DNA of 64,000 nt from an uncultured Alistipes sp. (lineage in GTDB: Bacteria > Bacteroidota > Bacteroidia > Bacteroidales > Rikenellaceae). A program made the position numbers and the translations under genes. Each line of letters opens with the position of its first letter. Within the stretch, counting starts at the first letter, position 1. The stretch covers positions 62,001-126,000 of the forward strand of contig NZ_CAJTXD010000003.1 of NCBI RefSeq assembly GCF_910580175.1, given 5' to 3'. Below are positions 44,699 to 54,878 of the stretch, one piece after another. The notes beneath the pieces are model-generated. The model was given only the letters and a program-made list of their open reading frames with translations, did not search any database and was not told the origin of the DNA.

Positions 44699-46732
44699 AT
44701 GAAACGATATCTTGTCCTTTGCCTGCTGCTTGCCCTCTGGATGCCGTCCCGGGCGCGCCAAGTCTTTCCGCTGAACGAGGGCTGGCGATTCTTCTTCAAA
44801 TCGGAGACCAGCAGCGACAATGCCCGCTATGTTACCCTGCCCCACTCCTGGAACACCGACCCGGCACGCGAGGGCGTGCTGCTCGAAACCACGGGCAACT
44901 ACCGCAACAACATGTATGTGCCCGCCGAATGGGCGAACAAACGCATCTTCGTCCGTTTCTATGGTGCCCAGAGCGTCGCTGACCTCTTCGTCAACGGATG
45001 CCATGCCGGCAGCCACCGCGGCGGGGCCACGGCTTTCACGTTCGAAATCACGAACAAACTCCGCTTCGGCACCGACAACGCCCTGCTTATGGTTGTGAGC
45101 AACGCCTCGCGCAACGACGTGCTGCCCACCTCGACCGACATGAATCTCTACGGCGGCCTTTACCGCGAAGCCGAACTCATCGTTACCGCACAAACCGCCG
45201 TTTCGCCGCTCTACTTGGGCACAGACGGCGTGCTGGTGCATCAGCGCACTGCCAACGAAGAAAAGGCCGAAGGGGAAATCGAAGTCCATCTGACCTCGAA
45301 AAGCAGCAGCAATACGGCACCGCTGACCATAGACATCACGGCGCCCGACGGCCGCAAGGTAATGTCCAAGCGCATCCACGCCAAACTCGACGGCAAGCCG
45401 CTGCGGATCGCCTACTCGATCGCCTCGCCCATGCTGTGGAGTCCCCGCCATCCGGCGCTCTACACCATCACGGCAACCGTTTCGGACAACGGAAAGAGCG
45501 ACCGGGTAACCGTCCGCACAGGGTTCCGCACCATCCAAGCCGCACAGACCGACGGACTGCTGCTCAATGGCACCGCCACCAAACTGCGCGGCGTAGTGCT
45601 CTACCACGACAACGCCATCTCGGGCGGCACGCTCCGGCCTTCCGACCACGACAACGACCTGCAAGAAATCCGGGATCTGGGGGCCAACGCACTGCGCTCG
45701 GCCGTGATGCCCCATCCGCAATACCTCTATGACCGCTGCGACGAACAAGGCATGCTGGCATGGATCGACGTGCCGCTGCACCGGGCGCCTTTCTTGAGCG
45801 ATGCGGCCTACTTCGCCACACCGCAATTCGAACAGAACGGTATGGAGCAGCTGCGGGAAATCGTGGCCCAACACCTCAACCACCCCTCGGTAATCATGTG
45901 GGGCATCTTTTCGCGGCTCTGGACGCGGGGCGACGACGCCACGCCCTACATCCGCCGCCTGCACGAAGCGGCCCGCACGCTCGACTCCTCGCGTCCGACG
46001 GTAGCTGTGAGCGACCAGAACGGCAACATCAACTTCGTGACCGATCTGATCGTCTGGCGGCAGGACGTAGGCTGGAGCAGAGGCAAGACCGACGATCTGG
46101 CCCTATGGTACGAGCGGCTTCAGGAGAAGTGGTCGCACCTGCATTCGGCCATCGAATACGGCGGTGCGGGATTCGTCGGCCACGAAAGCTACACGGCGCA
46201 GCCCGACCCGAGCCACAACCGCATGCCCGAAGAACGTCAGACGCTCTTCCACGAAGAATACGCCCGCAGCCTGCAAAACGACTCGCTTTTCTGGGGAATC
46301 TGGATCGAGAACATGTTCGACTACGGCTCGGCGCGCCGCCCCTACGGCGTCAACGGCATGGGCCTGGCGACCCTCGACCGCCGCACCCGCAAGGATGCCT
46401 ACCACCTCTACAAGGCGCTGTGGAACAAGACGACGCCCACGCTGCACATTACCGGCAAACGCCAATATCGCCGCAACATGCCGCAACAGTCGTTCCACCT
46501 CTACTCATCCGCAGGAACGCCCCTGCTGCTGGTCAACGGCGACACGGTGGCGCTCAACGAATACGCACCCTGCCAATATCGTTCGGACACCGTGGAGCTG
46601 CAAGGCCGCGTCCATGTGAAAGCGACCGCAGGCAAACTGCACGACAGCATGACTATTCAAGTCGGCAACGTTTCAAAAACAAAAGGCTTCCCGGCCCCTC
46701 CGCGAACAACAAGTCAACAAAAGACAAATTAG
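44699..46732 (+). CDS. Secreted glycoside hydrolase family 2 protein lacking the usual acid/base Glu
   Basis: The 677-residue protein has a signal peptide (MKRYLVLCLLLALWMPSRA), a GH2 sugar-binding domain (about 25-190, LPHSWNTD, FYGAQSVADLFVNG), an Ig-like domain, and a TIM barrel. The nucleophile region EYGG (with HSAI before it) is present. The acid/base site, normally WG-x-x-NE, reads HPSVIMWGIFSRLW, with Ser-Arg in place of Asn-Glu. So it may be inactive, use another residue, or only bind sugar. ATG 44699 is chosen because two promoters lie between it and an upstream in-frame start. Its 3' end overlaps the convergent WbqC-like gene by 80 bases. Confidence 0.88.
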   Translation: MKRYLVLCLLLALWMPSRARQVFPLNEGWRFFFKSETSSDNARYVTLPHSWNTDPAREGVLLETTGNYRNNMYVPAEWANKRIFVRFYGAQSVADLFVNGCHAGSHRGGATAFTFEITNKLRFGTDNALLMVVSNASRNDVLPTSTDMNLYGGLYREAELIVTAQTAVSPLYLGTDGVLVHQRTANEEKAEGEIEVHLTSKSSSNTAPLTIDITAPDGRKVMSKRIHAKLDGKPLRIAYSIASPMLWSPRHPALYTITATVSDNGKSDRVTVRTGFRTIQAAQTDGLLLNGTATKLRGVVLYHDNAISGGTLRPSDHDNDLQEIRDLGANALRSAVMPHPQYLYDRCDEQGMLAWIDVPLHRAPFLSDAAYFATPQFEQNGMEQLREIVAQHLNHPSVIMWGIFSRLWTRGDDATPYIRRLHEAARTLDSSRPTVAVSDQNGNINFVTDLIVWRQDVGWSRGKTDDLALWYERLQEKWSHLHSAIEYGGAGFVGHESYTAQPDPSHNRMPEERQTLFHEEYARSLQNDSLFWGIWIENMFDYGSARRPYGVNGMGLATLDRRTRKDAYHLYKALWNKTTPTLHITGKRQYRRNMPQQSFHLYSSAGTPLLLVNGDTVALNEYAPCQYRSDTVELQGRVHVKATAGKLHDSMTIQVGNVSKTKGFPAPPRTTSQQKTN

Positions 46733-47264
46733 GCTGGAAAGACTGCCGGTCTGCGAAGACCTGGACATAAGGCTCGGCGACGACCGCCGGGCCTTTCGCA
46801 TGTTTGGGCCGCAGATCGGCATCGCCCGGGCCGGCCTCGACATACTGCTGGCTGACCTCGGGCATCGGCACGCGCACCAACGTACAAAGCGTTTCGAGCA
46901 AACGCAAGTTGAAATCGACAAGAAACCTGAACCGCTCCTGGTAGAACGGCGCCAACGCATCGGCAAAATAATCGAAATAGGGCGACGCCTTGTAAGAGGC
47001 GACCAAGGCCCCCCAATGCTGGTGCTGCCAGCGCTTCGAATAGTCGAGCCGCACGTCACGCATCGGCTGGCGGGGCCGGTCGGCATGGGCGACATGGGCC
47101 GTGAGATCCATCACACCGTCAGCCGCCAGAATACGTGCGCGGTTGCGCTCCGAACGTTTGACGAAATGTTCGCCCAAATCGACCACGCACGACCTGTGGA
47201 CAAGGCATGCGAAATAATCGACGGAGGGCAGATAACTGCACGGAAGAAGAATCTTGGCATCCAT
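46653..47264 (-). CDS. WbqC-like family protein
   Basis: The 203-residue protein matches the WbqC family: LPCSYLPSVDYFACLVH at the N-terminus, FVKRSERNRARILAADGVMDLTAHV in the middle, and KRWQHQHWGALVASYKASPYFDYFADALAPFY. WbqC proteins occur near polysaccharide genes and elsewhere; their activity is not established. I chose ATG 47264 (MDAKILLPCSYLP); the open frame further upstream runs antisense to ispG. Its tail overlaps the GH2 gene end on the opposite strand. It is 20 bases downstream of ispG and probably co-transcribed with it. Confidence 0.85.
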   Translation of the reverse strand: MDAKILLPCSYLPSVDYFACLVHRSCVVDLGEHFVKRSERNRARILAADGVMDLTAHVAHADRPRQPMRDVRLDYSKRWQHQHWGALVASYKASPYFDYFADALAPFYQERFRFLVDFNLRLLETLCTLVRVPMPEVSQQYVEAGPGDADLRPKHAKGPAVVAEPYVQVFADRQSFQPNLSFVDLLFAEGPGSLLFLKRCRLE

Positions 47265-47284
47265 AATACGAAACGATCGCCGCG

Positions 47285-48868
<1,584 letters not shown>

Positions 48869-48955
48869 ATCATTCGATCTTTACTTTGCAAAAGTAACCG
48901 AAACTCCGCCCAATCCCAAATTTATTTCCCCCACCACTCCTTGCCAATCACATAT

Positions 48956-48991
48956 AAACACAGCAAACAGTAATTACTATTTGCTGTGTTT
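48956..48991. terminator. Palindromic hairpin at the left edge of the AT-rich island
   Basis: AAACACAGCAAACAGTAA/TTACTATTTGCTGTGTTT is a near-perfect palindrome (one mismatch), 42 bases after the ATPase stop. It likely ends ATPase transcription, though no long T-run follows on the minus strand. Confidence 0.55.
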
Positions 48992-49032
48992 ATCAAGCAA
49001 GATTCTAAAATCAGTTAAGAACGAAATAACAT

Positions 49033-50514
49033 TTACTTTTGTAATTCCGGTATACCGATTCGTATCAAATGATTAACTACAGGATCTATTATCGTGTACA
49101 ATTTTGCACCGCCTTCTGTTTCTGGCAATTCCTTGATCAGATTATAATTTAATGCTATTTGAATGTATGAAATAGCCGTAGGCGTACTGACTTTATAAGC
49201 ACTGACATAATCATTCGTTTTAATTTGCGGTTTTCCAATCTTTAACAAACGATTAATATTAGTAATAATATTTACCTTACCAGAAGTGCGTGTAGGATAG
49301 ATTGCATACCAATCAAAGGATGAACAATAAATATTTTCCCCTTTTTGGATCGCTTCTATTTCGAAAGAATCTGAACTTTGATTGATTTCAGATTGACAAT
49401 CATAAATATACGAAAGCAAGCGGAAAATATATCTTGGAGAGTGATTGGATAAATTAATTACCTCCTCTATAATTTCCTTGTCTTTAATTAAGGAATCTAA
49501 TGTCACTTGTCCCTTGCTAAAATACTTTATTCTTTTTTCTATTATCGCCCTAATATCTTCATTCGACCAAGTAATATCATTCGGTTTTATCTTGTCGAAA
49601 CGCACTCCTCTATCTGTCAACTCAGGTTTAATTGCATCCCAAATACTGAACACTATAGAGTATGAACTATTCATCAAGACTGTAGTATCCTTTAAAATAT
49701 CTTCCAAAAATCCTGCAACTAAACTGATATTGTTATTCAGTCTTGTATATTCATCTATCTTATCAAAAAAGATAACAACATTAGCAAATCCGCTCGATTT
49801 TATTATTTCCACAAAATCCGACAAGATCAATTTATAGGATTTATAATTTAAACTCCCATCATACCGCCCCATAGATTCTATTGCAAACTCGGGCAAATAA
49901 TTTTTATAAAATCGCTCTTTATCAATATCCGGCAAACCAAGCGATTTTTTGACAGCATCGGCTGCTATTTCCATACAACCAGATATTATAAAATTAATAG
50001 GTTTATTAAAAAATCTATTATAAATCTGCTTAAGAAAATTTTTTCGACGATATATGTTTGTTTTATCCTTTAACTCATTGTATTCCATCGAACTAAGTGT
50101 AATGAAGAACTCTTCGATGATAAAAGATAATTTTTCTTTTTGTATTTTATTTAACTTATGAAGTTGTTTGGGATTTCGACTAAGTTCTATGCAATAATAT
50201 TTTATTAAACACTCTACAATAAGCCTAACTATTTCAGCCCCATTATTACTTATAGGTATATTATCAAAAGTATCAATAATTATTGAAAAAATACCTTCTG
50301 ATTCTAACGTCGATTTTAATTGCGACAAAAGAGCTGTTTTACCAATACCCCTTGCGCCTAAAATAAAACGACTATGCCCATTAGCAATATCGGATTTTAA
50401 TGAGCTGAAATATTTAGGATTAATATAGATATTACCAAGAAAATCTGATTCCTCCTCTGCGGAATAGGTGGAAAATGGATTCCGATTAAATCCTAAATGC
50501 TGGTAAAGTTCCAT
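49033..50514 (-). CDS. P-loop ATPase with C-terminal winged-helix-like region, AT-rich island
   Basis: The 493-residue protein starts LGFNRNPFSTYSAEEE, a motif seen at the head of several bacterial P-loop ATPases of defence or unknown function. It has Walker A GARGIGKT (53-60), Walker B VVIFFDKIDEY (246-256), an arginine-rich region HSPRYIFRLLSYIYD, and a C-terminal stretch (NDYVSAYKVSTPTAISYIQIALNYNLI) that looks like a winged helix. It resembles the Sll1717-type ATPases in layout. Its AT-rich codon use differs sharply from ispG and dprA, pointing to transfer. Defence is a plausible role, but no effector domain is visible. Confidence 0.7.
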   Translation of the reverse strand: MELYQHLGFNRNPFSTYSAEEESDFLGNIYINPKYFSSLKSDIANGHSRFILGARGIGKTALLSQLKSTLESEGIFSIIIDTFDNIPISNNGAEIVRLIVECLIKYYCIELSRNPKQLHKLNKIQKEKLSFIIEEFFITLSSMEYNELKDKTNIYRRKNFLKQIYNRFFNKPINFIISGCMEIAADAVKKSLGLPDIDKERFYKNYLPEFAIESMGRYDGSLNYKSYKLILSDFVEIIKSSGFANVVIFFDKIDEYTRLNNNISLVAGFLEDILKDTTVLMNSSYSIVFSIWDAIKPELTDRGVRFDKIKPNDITWSNEDIRAIIEKRIKYFSKGQVTLDSLIKDKEIIEEVINLSNHSPRYIFRLLSYIYDCQSEINQSSDSFEIEAIQKGENIYCSSFDWYAIYPTRTSGKVNIITNINRLLKIGKPQIKTNDYVSAYKVSTPTAISYIQIALNYNLIKELPETEGGAKLYTIIDPVVNHLIRIGIPELQK

Positions 50515-50539
50515 ATTTAAGTTAGTAGTTTAATTTTGT

Positions 50540-50571
50540 CAAAAATAATGATTTTCAATCAAATCCCCAAA
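50540..50571 (-). promoter_or_regulatory. Promoter of the P-loop ATPase gene (proximal)
   Basis: Minus-strand TTTG (50571-50568), 20-base spacer, TATTTTTG (50547-50540), 26 bases before the start codon. Confidence 0.6.
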
Positions 50572-50626
50572 AAGCCCCTCTAAAAAACACCTACCCTCTT
50601 TATAGAAAATATTATTTTACCATTAC

Positions 50627-50656
50627 CAAAGGTATTAAAGTATATAGACCAGCAAA
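50627..50656 (-). promoter_or_regulatory. Possible second promoter of the ATPase gene
   Basis: Minus-strand TTTG (50656-50653), 18-base spacer, TACCTTTG (50634-50627). It overlaps the T-run of the terminator behind the PIN gene. Confidence 0.4.
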
Positions 50657-50694
50657 AAAACTCTTGATTTACTGCAAACAGTAAATCAAGAGTT
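50653..50694 (-). terminator. Terminator of the PIN-domain gene
   Basis: A perfect 16-bp stem AACTCTTGATTTACTG/CAGTAAATCAAGAGTT with loop CAAA (50659-50694) is followed on the minus strand by a run of Ts (50660-50654). Confidence 0.85.
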
Positions 50695-50825
50695 CGATGT
50701 CTGAAAAAAGATTTGTATGTCAATTCGTTATATTTTACCGAATTCCCGATAAACGAATTTTCATCGATTCAGTATTCCATAGTTGTTTACTTGATATTGA
50801 AAAACACAAGCCACTTTTTATACCT

Positions 50826-51263
50826 TTAAATATTCATCCGAATCAACAATTCTTCTGTTGTCAAGGCCATTCCACCAAGTTCGACCACTCTATTTTTGAA
50901 TTTTTTATCATTGGTTATCAATGTTAAACTATTTTTAATGGCAGTTTCGCCAATCAGAGCATCATGAGCATTGTTCGAATTGCCAGCTTCCAGCTTTTGT
51001 ATCAAACCGCTGCCATCATTGATCTTTGCACTACCGATTCTTGAGATACCGACACAAAAAGATTCTGTCGGAACTTTATGAGGCCTCAACTCTGTCATCG
51101 AATTGAACAACCGCGCCCGTTTTTCTGCGTCTGGGCACTCATTTATTTCGTCCACCTGCAAATGAGTAATATAAACTTCTAACCCATTTTGAATAAGCAT
51201 GTTTATATCTATCTTTCCGGTAACAATATCATCAAAAACGTTCGAGTCGAAAACTACTTTCAT
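50826..51263 (-). CDS. PIN-domain putative ribonuclease
   Basis: The 145-residue protein has the PIN-domain acidic residues: Asp 6 in MKVVFDSNVF, Glu in LQVDEINE, Asp in NNAHDALIGETA and Asp in LITNDKKF. PIN proteins are metal-dependent RNases, often VapC toxins. No antitoxin-like small gene is next to it, so it is either an orphan or works with the P-loop ATPase gene 311 bases downstream. I chose ATG 51263, since the longer open frame begins inside the promoter. AT-rich, like the ATPase gene. Confidence 0.8.
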   Translation of the reverse strand: MKVVFDSNVFDDIVTGKIDINMLIQNGLEVYITHLQVDEINECPDAEKRARLFNSMTELRPHKVPTESFCVGISRIGSAKINDGSGLIQKLEAGNSNNAHDALIGETAIKNSLTLITNDKKFKNRVVELGGMALTTEELLIRMNI

Positions 51264-51309
51264 AAGACAACCATTATTTTCCCACATACTCCACTTGGAG
51301 TTGACACTA

Positions 51310-51340
51310 CAAAAATACACATAGGAAGGTAGAATTCAAA
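51310..51340 (-). promoter_or_regulatory. Promoter of the PIN-domain gene
   Basis: Minus-strand TTTG (51340-51337), 19-base spacer, TATTTTTG (51317-51310), 46 bases before the start codon. Confidence 0.65.
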
Positions 51341-51405
51341 AGGATAACGATTTACGCAAGTCTTGACTTCATAATCTTTGCATACTTCCGCCCCCATTTT
51401 ATCAC

Positions 51406-51454
51406 AAAAAAGAAAGGCTTTTAAGCTGCTAATGCATTTACTTAAAAGCCTTTC
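51406..51454 (-). terminator. Terminator of tRNA-Cys
   Basis: A 14-bp stem GAAAGGCTTTTAAG/CTTAAAAGCCTTTC (51412-51425 and 51441-51454) is followed on the minus strand by six Ts. Confidence 0.9.
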
Positions 51455-51458
51455 TTCG

Positions 51459-51529
51459 AGGTCTGAAGCGGATTCGAACCGCTGTACAAGGTTTTGCAGA
51501 CCTTTGCCTAGCCACTCGGCCATCAGACC
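51459..51529 (-). tRNA. tRNA-Cys (anticodon GCA)
   Basis: The minus strand reads GGTCTGATGGCCGAGTGGCT at the 5' end, the anticodon arm AAGGT/ACCTT around loop CTGCAAA (anticodon GCA), the T-arm GGTTCGAATCC, and acceptor GGTCTGA/TCAGACC with discriminator T, as is typical for tRNA-Cys. CCA is not encoded. The 3' end faces the AT-rich PIN/ATPase island. Confidence 0.95.
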
Positions 51530-51572
51530 AAAAACCTTCATGCGACCGGAAAAAAGGGATTCGGGCAATTGC

Positions 51573-51581
51573 GGGGGGGGG
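51573..51581. repeat. G9/C9 homopolymer in the tRNA-Cys leader
   Basis: Nine Gs on the plus strand (nine Cs in the tRNA-Cys transcript), about 45 bases upstream of the tRNA 5' end and downstream of its promoter. Confidence 0.8.
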
Positions 51582-51649
51582 AGACGTTTCCACAGGGAAA
51601 ACCCGCTCCTCAACCCCGCCTCGACAAGTTCCGTTGCACATCGGGTCTG

Positions 51650-51680
51650 CAAATATACGAACATTTCTGAAAATCGCAAA
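51650..51680 (-). promoter_or_regulatory. Promoter of tRNA-Cys
   Basis: Minus-strand TTTG (51680-51677), 19-base spacer, TATATTTG (51657-51650). It implies a 5' leader of about 110 bases before the mature tRNA. Confidence 0.6.
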
Positions 51681-51747
51681 ACTTCCGATGAATTTACTCG
51701 ATTTCGAAACATATTTCAGTTTCCGCTTATTAAATCCGCATCTCCGA

Positions 51748-51779
51748 TTGGCGAAGTCGCGCAGAAAATCATACCTTTG
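51748..51779 (+). promoter_or_regulatory. Promoter of the dprA run
   Basis: TTG (51748-51750), 21-base spacer, TACCTTTG (51772-51779), 27 bases before the dprA start codon. Confidence 0.55.
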
Positions 51780-51806
51780 TATGTATAACTTTCAAAAAGC
51801 GCACGC

Positions 51807-52907
51807 ATGACCATCGAAGACATCGCCTTGCAGATGACCCCAGGAATCGGAGTGAAAGGAGCGGTTCATCTGTTGGAATGGTTCGGGACGGCCGCGCGGA
51901 TTTTCGAAGCAACGGAAGCAGAATTGATCGGCCATGCGGAACTGCGCCCCGAACCGGCCCGGCAGATCGTTCGGCACACGGGATTCTCCGCCGCAGAAAA
52001 AGAGCTGAAATACTGCCGCAAGCACAACATCGCAGCCATCGCTTCCACCGACCCCGACTATCCGGCCCTGTTGCGCGAAATCCCGGACTATCCCCACGTC
52101 ATCTACGTGATGGGCGACCCAAAGATACTCGCAGCACGCACACTCTCGATCGTCGGCACCCGCGAGGCCACACCTTACGGCCAGACCATGTGCCACAAAC
52201 TCGTCGAACGCCTGTCCGAACGGGTTCCCCGCCTTGTTGTCGTCAGCGGCCTGGCATTCGGCATCGACGCGGCCGCCCACCGCGCTGCTTTGGCCGCCCA
52301 GGTTCCCACCGTCGCCGTATTGCCATGCCCGTTGCCCGGAATCATGCCTACCCAACATTCAGCCCTTGCCCGCGATATGCTCGATCACGGCGGCGCCCTC
52401 GTTACCGAGCTGCACAGCCAGACCCGCCAGAACGGCACCGCCTACACCGCCCGCAACCGAATCATCGCCGCCTTGAGTGCCGGCACATGGGTCGTCGAGT
52501 CGCCCGAGAGCGGCGGATCGCTCCTTACGGCCCACTTCGCCGACGGGTACAACCGCACCGTCGTCGCCACGCCGGGCCGCGCCACCGACCGTTCGTCGTC
52601 CGGCACCAACCGCTTGATCCGCAACCGCAAAGCCCAGCTCGTGCTTTCGGCCGAAGACATCATCATAGAAATGGGTTGGGACCTGGAACCCGAACCGGCC
52701 GCTCTCCGTCCCAAGGCCGACACCCCGGCCCTTACCCCCGACGAAGCCGGGCTTCTGGGCTGCTTCCGCACGTCCGACCCGCTGTCGGTCGAGACGCTCC
52801 GGGAAATAACGGGACTCGACCCCGGCGAGCTGGCCGCGCTGCTGCTCGGACTGGAGCTGGCAGGCGCTCTGCGGCAGTTGCCCGGCAACCGATACATGAA
52901 ATTATGA
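51807..52907 (+). CDS. dprA: DNA processing protein DprA
   Basis: DprA loads RecA on incoming single-stranded DNA during natural transformation and is kept in many bacteria not known to be competent. The 366 residues show an N-terminal helical region, the Rossmann-like DprA core with LSIVGTREATPYG, VVSGLAFGIDAAAHRAAL, TVAVLPCPL, ARNRIIAALSAGTWVVESPESGGSL and ATPGRATDRSSSGTNRLIR, and a C-terminal winged helix (SVETLREITGLDPGELAALLLGLELAG). It starts a run with tatD and ansA. Confidence 0.96.
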   Translation: MTIEDIALQMTPGIGVKGAVHLLEWFGTAARIFEATEAELIGHAELRPEPARQIVRHTGFSAAEKELKYCRKHNIAAIASTDPDYPALLREIPDYPHVIYVMGDPKILAARTLSIVGTREATPYGQTMCHKLVERLSERVPRLVVVSGLAFGIDAAAHRAALAAQVPTVAVLPCPLPGIMPTQHSALARDMLDHGGALVTELHSQTRQNGTAYTARNRIIAALSAGTWVVESPESGGSLLTAHFADGYNRTVVATPGRATDRSSSGTNRLIRNRKAQLVLSAEDIIIEMGWDLEPEPAALRPKADTPALTPDEAGLLGCFRTSDPLSVETLREITGLDPGELAALLLGLELAGALRQLPGNRYMKL

Positions 52908-52936
52908 CCCCGCAATGCGCCTTTCGGATTTTTTCC

Positions 52937-52944
52937 TAATTTTG
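52937..52944 (+). promoter_or_regulatory. -7 box upstream of the tatD-family gene
   Basis: TAATTTTG at 52937-52944 lies 20 bases before the ATG at 52965, supporting that start over the GTG at 52950. Confidence 0.4.
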
Positions 52945-52964
52945 TATTCGTGAATCCGCCGAAA

Positions 52965-53798
52965 ATGTTTTTGATCGACACCCATTCCCACCTCTACGAA
53001 CCCGAGTTCGACGCCGACCGCGAGGAGACGCTTGCCCGAGCCGTCGATGCCGGTGTCGGGAAACTCCTGCTCCCGGCCATCGACTCGCAGAGCCACGAGC
53101 GGTTGTTCGACCTCTGCCGGCGCCATCCCGACCGATGCTTCCCGATGATGGGGCTGCACCCCACGTCGGTCAACAACAATCCGCATTGGCGCGAGGAGTT
53201 GCACCTCGTCGAACGACTCCTCAAGAATCCGCCCGAGGGCGTCGCGCATTTTTGCGCCGTGGGCGAAATCGGACTGGATTTCTACTGGTCGTCCGACTTC
53301 CGCGACGAGCAGACCGAGGCCTTTCGCCGCCAGTGCCTTCTGGCCGTCGAACAGCATCTGCCCGTCGCCGTGCATACACGCAACGCCTGGCCCGAAATGA
53401 TCGCCATTATCGAGGAGTTCCGCGGCAGCGGCCTGCGGGGCGTGTTCCACGCGTTCAGCGAAGATGCCGCGACCTACGAAAGGCTCAAATCCTGCGGCGA
53501 TTTCCTTTTCGGCATCGGCGGAGTCGTCACGTTCAAAAAAAGCCGGCTGGCCGACACCGTGCGGGAAATGGATCTCGCCGATCTGGTGCTGGAAACCGAC
53601 TCTCCCTACCTGACCCCGGCGCCCCATCGCGGCGAGCGCAACGAACCGGCCTACGTGGAGCACATCTGCGCCAAGATAGCGGAGTTGCAGGGCACGACAC
53701 CCGCAATCGTTGCCGCGGCAACCTCCGCCAACGCCGAACGCATGTTCAATCCGAGCAAACGACAAACCAACGATGAATCCCGAAATGGACACCTCTAA
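52965..53798 (+). CDS. TatD family metal-dependent DNase
   Basis: The 277-residue TIM-barrel hydrolase has the TatD metal ligands: IDTHSHLY, GEIGLDFYW, VHTRNAWPE, GVFHAFSED and LETDSPYL. TatD enzymes are 3'-5' exonucleases or deoxyribonucleases linked to DNA repair and turnover. I use ATG 52965 (MFLIDTHSH) because the GTG at 52950 would sit at the likely transcription start. The end overlaps the asparaginase start by 26 bases. Confidence 0.93.
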   Translation: MFLIDTHSHLYEPEFDADREETLARAVDAGVGKLLLPAIDSQSHERLFDLCRRHPDRCFPMMGLHPTSVNNNPHWREELHLVERLLKNPPEGVAHFCAVGEIGLDFYWSSDFRDEQTEAFRRQCLLAVEQHLPVAVHTRNAWPEMIAIIEEFRGSGLRGVFHAFSEDAATYERLKSCGDFLFGIGGVVTFKKSRLADTVREMDLADLVLETDSPYLTPAPHRGERNEPAYVEHICAKIAELQGTTPAIVAAATSANAERMFNPSKRQTNDESRNGHL

Positions 53799-54843
53799 AT
53801 CCTCGATCCTCATCATCTACACCGGCGGCACGATCGGCATGAAGACCGATGCCGAAACCGGCGCCTTGGTGCCGTTCGACTTCAGCGCTATCTACGACGA
53901 GTTTCCCTCGCTCAAGCGGCTCAACATCGACATCGACGTGCGAACCATGTCGCCTGTGATCGATTCGTCCAATGTGACCCCGGACAACTGGATCGCCCTG
54001 GCGAAGCTCATCCGCGACAACTATGCCCGTTACGACGGCTTCGTCGTGCTGCACGGCACCGACACCATGTCCTATACGGCCTCGGCGTTGAGTTTCCTGT
54101 TCGAGAACCTCGCCAAACCCGTGGTCTTCACAGGGAGCCAGATTCCCATCGGCGTGCTGCGCACCGACGGCCGCGAAAACCTCATCACGGCGATCGAAAT
54201 CGCCGGCACCAAGATCGGCGGACGTCCCGCAGTACCCGAGGTATCGCTCTACTTCCAGAACCGGCTGTTCCGCGCCAACCGCACCACCAAGCGTAGCGCC
54301 GAGGCGCTCAACGCGTTCCGCTCCTACAACTATCCGCCCCTGGCCGAGGTTGGCGTCAACATCGCCTATAACTTCCCGGCCATCCTGCACCCCGAAATTG
54401 CATCCGGAACCGTTTCCGACGCGAACGCCGAATTGCACATCGCCGAGCACCTGGCCGACGGCATAGTCGTCCTCAAACTCTTTCCGGGCCTCAACGAGGA
54501 AATCCTGCGCTCGATGCTTTCGGCGCCCGGCGTGCGAGCCGTCGTACTGGAGACTTTCGGCGCCGGCAACGCTCCCACGAGCGAATGGTTTATCCGCGCG
54601 CTGCACGACGCCATCCGACGCGGTACGATCGTGCTCAACATCACGCAGTGCGGCGGCGGCAAGGTGTCGATGGAACTTTACGAGACAGGCCTGCGTCTCC
54701 AAAAAGCCGGCGTGCTGTGCGGCCACGACATGACCACCGAAGCGGCCGTTACCAAACTGATGTACGTACTCGGACAGGAACTCCCCGAGGAAGCGACGCT
54801 CGCCTTGCTGCGCAAACCTCTGCGAGGAGAATTTACAATATAG
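53773..54843 (+). CDS. ansA: Type I L-asparaginase
   Basis: This 356-residue enzyme hydrolyses asparagine to aspartate and ammonia. It has the two catalytic threonine motifs IIYTGGTIGMK and VVLHGTDTMSYTASALSF, plus FTGSQIPIGVLRTDGRENL, LETFGAGNAP and CGHDMTTEAAVTKLMYVLG. No signal peptide is visible, so it is the cytosolic type I. ATG 53773 (MNPEMDTSKSS) is the likely start, with 53785 an alternative; upstream codons belong to the tatD frame overlap. It is the last gene of the dprA run. Confidence 0.95.
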   Translation: MNPEMDTSKSSILIIYTGGTIGMKTDAETGALVPFDFSAIYDEFPSLKRLNIDIDVRTMSPVIDSSNVTPDNWIALAKLIRDNYARYDGFVVLHGTDTMSYTASALSFLFENLAKPVVFTGSQIPIGVLRTDGRENLITAIEIAGTKIGGRPAVPEVSLYFQNRLFRANRTTKRSAEALNAFRSYNYPPLAEVGVNIAYNFPAILHPEIASGTVSDANAELHIAEHLADGIVVLKLFPGLNEEILRSMLSAPGVRAVVLETFGAGNAPTSEWFIRALHDAIRRGTIVLNITQCGGGKVSMELYETGLRLQKAGVLCGHDMTTEAAVTKLMYVLGQELPEEATLALLRKPLRGEFTI

Positions 54844-54847
54844 GCCG

Positions 54848-54878
54848 TTGCATAAAACGATTTTTTTTTATATATTTC
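54848..54878 (+). promoter_or_regulatory. Candidate promoter of the exbB operon
   Basis: TTG (54848-54850), 20-base spacer, TATATTTC (54871-54878), one mismatch from the consensus. If used, the exbB leader is about 270 bases. Confidence 0.35.

Noticed and set aside
48950..51530. Flanking direct repeats (att sites) of the island at tRNA-Cys
   Set aside because: I looked for a copy of the tRNA 3' end near 48950-49030 and found none.
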